Assembly (NCBI GenBank): GCA_024231375.1
Contig: JAAEQP010001050.1
Location: forward strand, 1-11,740
Direction: 5' to 3'
Length of the DNA stretch: 11,740 bases
Source: a bacterium
GTDB lineage: Bacteria > Hydrogenedentota > Hydrogenedentia > Hydrogenedentiales > SLHB01
The position numbers and the translations under genes were made by a program. Under the pieces are notes generated by a model. It saw nothing but the letters and a program-made list of their open reading frames with translations, was not told where the DNA came from and did no database searches. How positions within the stretch are numbered: position 1 is the stretch's first letter; every line of letters starts with the position of its first letter. Shown piece after piece: positions 7,516-11,740 of this stretch.

Positions 7516-10500
7516 ATGCTTGGGGGGATTCCAATTCGGGCCACGATACGCGCGGCGATGACTGCTGCGCTGGTGCTGAACTGCGCGCTGGCTGCCGGGG
7601 CCGCGGACCTACCAACGCTGGACGAGGTGGTGGCGGGCTTGCCGCGGTATGACCTGTCAGGCACGGTGGTCGGCAAGGATGGTGCGCCGGTCCGTAAGGC
7701 CGAAGTGTTCCTCTACTACCAACGCAACGATAGAGGCTTGCGCAACCGGTTCGTAGGCAAGACCAAGACCAATCGGAAGGGCCAGTTCGCGTTCAAGCAG
7801 GCGGTGGTCTGGGAGCCCATCACGGAGCGCGAGAACCGGTTTGGCGGCCGGTACGCGGTCCTTGCCAAACACAAGGGGCACGGCATCAACTTCCGTATGG
7901 TGCTTGAAGATGATCGCGGCGAGGCCGCGGACGCCTATACGAACATCATTATCCCCATGCGCGAGCCGGTGACGTGCAAGGCCATCGTCAAGGACATCGA
8001 AGGCAATCGGCTTGAGGGCGTGCCCGTCTACCTGTGCGGAGCGCGGCTGCCTGAGGACGAATGGGTGGATGACAACCGGGCGAGACAATACCTCAGACTG
8101 AATGAGGACATCGGCATCAGTTCGGGCGTGACCGACAAAATGGGGCGGGTGGAACTGCTCGCGCCGGGAGATAGTTGCTACTTCTGGATTGAGAAGGATG
8201 GGTTCGTTCGCGGATGGTTGCCGACGTCGCGGGGCGGCCGGGTGTCCACACTCCACGCCTCGGCACGACTGTCGGGGACGGTGACGCTTGAGGACGGATC
8301 GCCCGCGCCGGGGGCCGCGGTGTGGATCGATTACGACGGGAACAGCTTGTCGTGGGAGGACGTGACCGTCGCGGACGAGGACGGGCGGTACGTGTTCGAG
8401 AACGCACCGGGCGACGAGTTTGCATTGACGCGCCAGAACCCCTCCGTGGCCAAGGGGCACGTTGGAGCGACCACCGTCACCGCCGAGGACCTGCGGCCGG
8501 ATGGCACATTGATGGGCAAGAGCCGGCTCGTCAAGACCAAGGGAGGCGAGGAGAAGAAGGTCAATCTGAAACTCGTGCCGGGGGCAACGATCAGCGGACG
8601 TGTGGTCCACGTCACCACGGACGAGCCTGTACCCAACATTCAGATCGATGTCTACAAGACGATCCCGGGCAGGCAGTACCTCGATACGCAACGTATCGCG
8701 ACGGACGAGTCCGGCCGGTTCTCAGTGACCGTGGCACCCGGAAGCGACATTCAGTTGCAGTACCAGCGGGCCGAGGACGGGTCCTATATCATCGACAAAG
8801 ACTGGAAACAGCGAAATCACAACGCCGCCGCCTGGAAGGGCGTGGTCTCGGAGAGCATCAAAGATTTGGACCTCGAGATCATGACGTGGCCCGTTCAGCC
8901 CTTGATAGGACAGGTGGTGGATGCCGCGGGGAAAGGGGTGGCGAGTGCGACCGTATGGATGCATTCGGAGATCGCCGGCATCACCACTGACGAAGACGGC
9001 ACGTTCACGCTCGACGTGGCGCCCACGGACCGGGATTTCGACCTGTTCGCGGTCTCGGAGTCGGAGGCCGAGGCCGGTCTGCTGCACGTGAAGGCGGGCG
9101 CGACGGAAGCCGTCATCGCCTTGGAACCCACGCGGACCTATGATGGGGAAGTAACCAACTTCGCCGGACTGCCTGCCAACAACCTCGCGTTCCACATGGA
9201 CCTGCATCTGAACGATTCAAACATCTATCGCGTGCGGCGGGAGCCGGTCACCGACGACGAGGGCCGGTTCACGGCCGAGAATCTGTGTCCCAAGGCCGCA
9301 TTCTATGCGTGGTGGTCGGCGGACAACGATCAGAACCGGGACTACAGCTACGGTAACGCTGACATTGACCTCACGGAGCTGGAGCCGGGCGCCCCCATCC
9401 GGTTCCAGGCGCGCCAGTTTCTCAATGCGGTGATGGGGAAGGTGGTGGACGCGGACGGCAACCCTATTGAGGGCGCGCACATCGCTCTGGGCGGCTATGG
9501 CATGAGGCCCCAGGACGTGCGGAACGAACGGGTCGAATCGGACGAGGCGGGCGAGTTCACCATGTCTCGTTTGGCCTATGGCGACGTGACGCTTGTGGTC
9601 AGCGCGGAGGGATTCAACGGTCGCCGCATCAAGACCGCGAGCGATGCCTTTGACTTGGTCGTGGCACTGCGTCCGAACTCGGAGCCGCCTGTCCTTGACG
9701 TGACGGTGCGGGACGAGGCCGGCGACCCTGTGGCCGATGCCCCGGTGACGGTGCGTTGGGAGAAGAACTCTGAGGGCAAGAGCAGTGTGATCACGGATGA
9801 ATTCCGCACCAACGCCGAGGGGCGCGCGCGGCTCGTCAGACAGAGTCGCGAGGATGAGCGGCTTGGGCGCGGCGTGGCAGTCTGTGACGTGCCGGGATAC
9901 GATCTTGCCGTGCGGGGCCTGAGAGAGAAGACAGACGACACGATTGACTTGGTGCTGCGCAAGTCGAATGAACCATGGTCGGGAACGGTGACGGGAACAG
10001 ATGGGGCACTGTTGGCCGGCGCGCGAATCACGGCGTATGCGGTGCGCTCGACGGATGACCGAACCGGGTCCCAGACGGCTTGGTTCATCGAAGAGTCGCC
10101 GTTCGTTTGGGAGACGGATGAAGACGGGGCGTTCGCGCTGGAGCGGCTTGGCCGGCAGTACGCAGTCAGCTTCCGCATTGAAGCGGAGGGTTACGCGAAA
10201 CGCGAATGCCATTTCTACGAAGAAAGTTCCGAGCTGCCCGTGTTTGCGTTGTCGCCCGGCGGACGGGTGCGGGCACGGATTGAAGTGGAGGACGGTACGG
10301 CGATTCCGCTCGACCTCTTGATCGGCCAACTCGTGGCACCGAGAAGTCACGGCCGGTTCGAAGCAACTGAGTCCGGGGAGTACATGGCCGACAATGTGGA
10401 ACCCGGCCAGTACGACTGCATGCTGAGTGTTCGTGGCGACGCCGATGAGAAGTACCGGGCATACGTCCTGAAGAAGCGTCCGCAGGCCGTCGTCGAATCG

Positions 10501-10887
10501 GGTCAGACGACCGAGGTGGTCTTCGAGTTTGAGCGCGGCACGGCCATACGCGGCACGTTTATCGACCCGGCTACCGGCAAGACACCGGAGGGCCGGAAGT
10601 ACGTGTATGCACGGGGGAATGACGGCACGAACTTCACGGCGCGGGTGCGGGACGACGGGACGTGGTCGGTCTATGTGCCGCCGGGAAGCTACGAGATCCG
10701 ATACAACGACGGCGAAGGGAAGATGAAGACCGAGAAGACCGTCGAGGTCCGCAAAGGCGAGCCGGTGGAAGGCATCGCCATCGAGATGACGAAGGAAGAT
10801 TGGTCGATTGCGGCGAATGCCCGCATAATGGTGGCAACACTGGAGGACGGTTCATGCGAGAGCGGAGATTGGTGGCGATGGCCTTGA
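7516..10887 (+). CDS. Secreted multi-repeat carboxypeptidase-regulatory-like protein, paralogue 2
   Basis: The product has 1123 residues, with a signal peptide (about 9-30, cleavage near AAGA-A or AGAA-D) and repeats starting near 48, 155, 253, 359, 464, 541, 641, 727, 822, 918 and 1011. These correspond one to one with the upstream paralogue. Residues 31-133 are identical to paralogue 1 at 79 of 103 positions by eye; the last repeat is clearly less alike. Shared landmarks elsewhere include TDRDFDLFAVS against ADRDFDLLAVS, AWW...NRDY, and ARQ-x-x-NA-x-MGKVVD. GGAGG lies seven nt before the ATG. The homologous core ends near residue 1091. The last 30 or so residues read through the leader and first codons of the next gene, ending in a Trp-rich tail (GDWWRWP), and overlap that gene by 34 nt, so the ancestral stop may have been lost. 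A secreted or surface structural role is likely. The ligand and function are unknown. Confidence 0.88.
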   Translation: MLGGIPIRATIRAAMTAALVLNCALAAGAADLPTLDEVVAGLPRYDLSGTVVGKDGAPVRKAEVFLYYQRNDRGLRNRFVGKTKTNRKGQFAFKQAVVWEPITERENRFGGRYAVLAKHKGHGINFRMVLEDDRGEAADAYTNIIIPMREPVTCKAIVKDIEGNRLEGVPVYLCGARLPEDEWVDDNRARQYLRLNEDIGISSGVTDKMGRVELLAPGDSCYFWIEKDGFVRGWLPTSRGGRVSTLHASARLSGTVTLEDGSPAPGAAVWIDYDGNSLSWEDVTVADEDGRYVFENAPGDEFALTRQNPSVAKGHVGATTVTAEDLRPDGTLMGKSRLVKTKGGEEKKVNLKLVPGATISGRVVHVTTDEPVPNIQIDVYKTIPGRQYLDTQRIATDESGRFSVTVAPGSDIQLQYQRAEDGSYIIDKDWKQRNHNAAAWKGVVSESIKDLDLEIMTWPVQPLIGQVVDAAGKGVASATVWMHSEIAGITTDEDGTFTLDVAPTDRDFDLFAVSESEAEAGLLHVKAGATEAVIALEPTRTYDGEVTNFAGLPANNLAFHMDLHLNDSNIYRVRREPVTDDEGRFTAENLCPKAAFYAWWSADNDQNRDYSYGNADIDLTELEPGAPIRFQARQFLNAVMGKVVDADGNPIEGAHIALGGYGMRPQDVRNERVESDEAGEFTMSRLAYGDVTLVVSAEGFNGRRIKTASDAFDLVVALRPNSEPPVLDVTVRDEAGDPVADAPVTVRWEKNSEGKSSVITDEFRTNAEGRARLVRQSREDERLGRGVAVCDVPGYDLAVRGLREKTDDTIDLVLRKSNEPWSGTVTGTDGALLAGARITAYAVRSTDDRTGSQTAWFIEESPFVWETDEDGAFALERLGRQYAVSFRIEAEGYAKRECHFYEESSELPVFALSPGGRVRARIEVEDGTAIPLDLLIGQLVAPRSHGRFEATESGEYMADNVEPGQYDCMLSVRGDADEKYRAYVLKKRPQAVVESGQTTEVVFEFERGTAIRGTFIDPATGKTPEGRKYVYARGNDGTNFTARVRDDGTWSVYVPPGSYEIRYNDGEGKMKTEKTVEVRKGEPVEGIAIEMTKEDWSIAANARIMVATLEDGSCESGDWWRWP
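10842..10846 (+). promoter_or_regulatory. Ribosome binding site for the third gene
   Basis: GGAGG ends seven nt before the ATG at 10854, inside the end of the large upstream gene. It supports real initiation of the signal-peptide reading frame and suggests translational coupling with the overlapping upstream gene. Confidence 0.7.
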
Positions 10888-11585
10888 TCGCGGCGTTGGC
10901 CGTGGCAGTGCCGCTTGCCGCCCAGGCTGGGTGAGGATCGCCACCGCGGGGCCAGTTGGCCGCCGCTAAGATGGACAAACTCTGGGACAGCTCCATGGTG
11001 TCGCTTTCCGGAAGTCTGGCGAAAACCATCGCCTTGCTCGAGGAAGACAAGCCCGCCGAAGCGGCGCAGGAGTACAAACGCCGGTTTGTGCCCACCATGA
11101 AGAAGCTGTACTCGGAAGCGGCCGAGGTGTATCCAGTCCGCTTTTCGAAGGCCAAGGAATGGTGCGCATGGACCAAGCGCCTCTACATCTGGACGCGTAA
11201 GGCCGAAGACACGCTGACGCGCACAGAGAAAGGCGAGACGGACGGGGCCGTTCCATTTCTGCTGGTGTTTCGCGAGTACTTCTTCGTGTTGCACGAGGAG
11301 ACGGGCCAGCTCGCGTGCGGCGACCACATCTACCTGTTCTACAAGGAACTCCTCCAGAAATCGCCGAAGATGGCGGTGCTGAAGAAGGCTGTAGCCGGCC
11401 TGGAGAAGGCCAAGCCGTCGATGAAGGCCAAGGGCGGCGCGGAAGCGTATGCGAAGGCCAAGGCCGCGTGGCTGGATCAGGTGTCGCCGGTGCTGGACGC
11501 AGGCGCGTTGGGATCGGCCGAGGTCGCCCAGCTCGTGGAGATGACGAAGCCCTTCTTTATGGCGTATGGACTGCCCTTCGAGTAG
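10854..11585 (+). pseudogene. Small exported helical protein gene interrupted by an in-frame TGA
   Basis: From the ATG at 10854 the frame encodes a textbook signal peptide of 26 residues (MRERRLVAM, hydrophobic run, LAAQAG) and then TGA at 10932-10934. The same frame continues open for another 216 codons to TAG at 11583, so there is no frameshift. The downstream part is rich in A, E, K and aromatic residues, predicted mostly helical, with a Lys/Ala-rich helix near the end (GLEKAKPSMKAKGGAEAYAK); I recognise no family. Three readings are possible. One is a recent nonsense change or sequencing error at a former Cys, Trp or similar codon; if Cys, AQAGC would be a lipobox-like site. Another is restart at TTG 10956 or ATG 10971, giving an unexported protein. 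The third is recoding. I favour the first. It overlaps the upstream gene by 34 nt. Confidence 0.7.
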
Positions 11586-11604
11586 GGGCGGCGCGAGGAC
11601 AGTG

Positions 11605-11740
11605 GGGCTGTTGAAGAAGTCTCAGTCTCTGGCGCGTAGCCCGCGATAAGCGGGGGACAGCCACCCATTGTTGCCCTAAGAAGGGCAATAATGGGACGCA
11701 AGAGCTTGGCAGTCCCCGTTTGTCGCTTCTGTTTTCGCGC
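11605..11740. repeat. Dispersed palindromic repeat, copy 3, reaching the window edge
   Basis: This copy shares both ends with copy 1 (GGGCTGTTGAAGARGTC at the left, GTTTTCGC at the right) and its right third with copy 2. It contains nested inverted repeats: CCCGC-GATAA-GCGGG (11640-11654), an outer GGGGAC/GTCCCC pair (11653-11658 with 11712-11717), and a strong inner hairpin at 11664-11695. It begins 20 nt after the stop of the third gene and may also serve as its transcription end. The true right end may lie outside the window. Confidence 0.7.
11664..11695. other. Strong 13-bp hairpin inside the repeat
   Basis: CCCATTGTTGCCC (11664-11676) pairs with GGGCAATAATGGG (11683-11695), leaving a 6-nt loop TAAGAA. 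Twelve pairs are Watson-Crick and one is G-T (G-U in RNA). No T-run follows on the plus strand, so it is not a classical terminator; it may be the structural core of the repeat element. Confidence 0.75.

Noticed and set aside
6458..7615. 385-codon minus-strand reading frame spanning the end of paralogue 1 and the start of paralogue 2
   Set aside because: It crosses the inverted repeat and the duplicated leader, has an Arg/Ser-rich composition and no ribosome site, so it is not a gene.
3965..10887. Possible CRISPR or tandem DNA repeats suggested by the recurring domain pattern
   Set aside because: The periodicity of about 95 residues is at protein level only. The DNA of the domains has diverged, and there are no short direct repeats with spacers.

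Overview
The window is GC-rich bacterial chromosomal DNA. Its gene style is a predicted secreted sialidase-fold (BNR) protein, a GH127-like cytoplasmic glycosidase, and giant secreted proteins built of carboxypeptidase-regulatory-like beta-sandwich repeats, with many short palindromic intergenic repeats. This suits a large-genome, polysaccharide-degrading bacterium of the Planctomycetes/Lentisphaerae/Hydrogenedentes type. That assignment is an inference from gene content; there is no rRNA or other marker here.

Left part, minus strand (1-3785): a BNR/Asp-box sialidase-family protein with a signal peptide (start 1118, running off the window edge); a 359-nt gap holding a dispersed repeat whose hairpin could terminate the upstream gene; a 532-residue (alpha/alpha)6-barrel glycosidase-like gene (1478-3076); a second, partial copy of the same repeat in its leader; and a decayed IS1182-type transposase gene (3258-3785) that has lost its 5' end and its middle.

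Right part, plus strand (3965-11585): two very large paralogous genes in tandem (1110 and 1123 residues). Each has a signal peptide and about eleven immunoglobulin/transthyretin-like repeats that line up one to one. Their upstream leaders are also duplicated (84 of 95 columns identical), so the duplication copied control region and gene together. The second paralogue runs 34 nt into a third gene that encodes a signal peptide, then an in-frame TGA exactly at the end of that peptide, then 216 open helical codons in the same frame. The window ends in the third copy of the dispersed repeat, which has a strong internal hairpin.

The tandem pair plus the small helical gene look like one expression unit of envelope or secreted proteins of unknown function. 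The most unusual points are the leader-plus-gene duplication, the strongly conserved N-terminal module of the pair, the TGA at the signal-peptide junction with a hairpin behind it, and the dispersed palindromic repeat family. I see no tRNA, rRNA, CRISPR array, phage genes or recognisable defence system.
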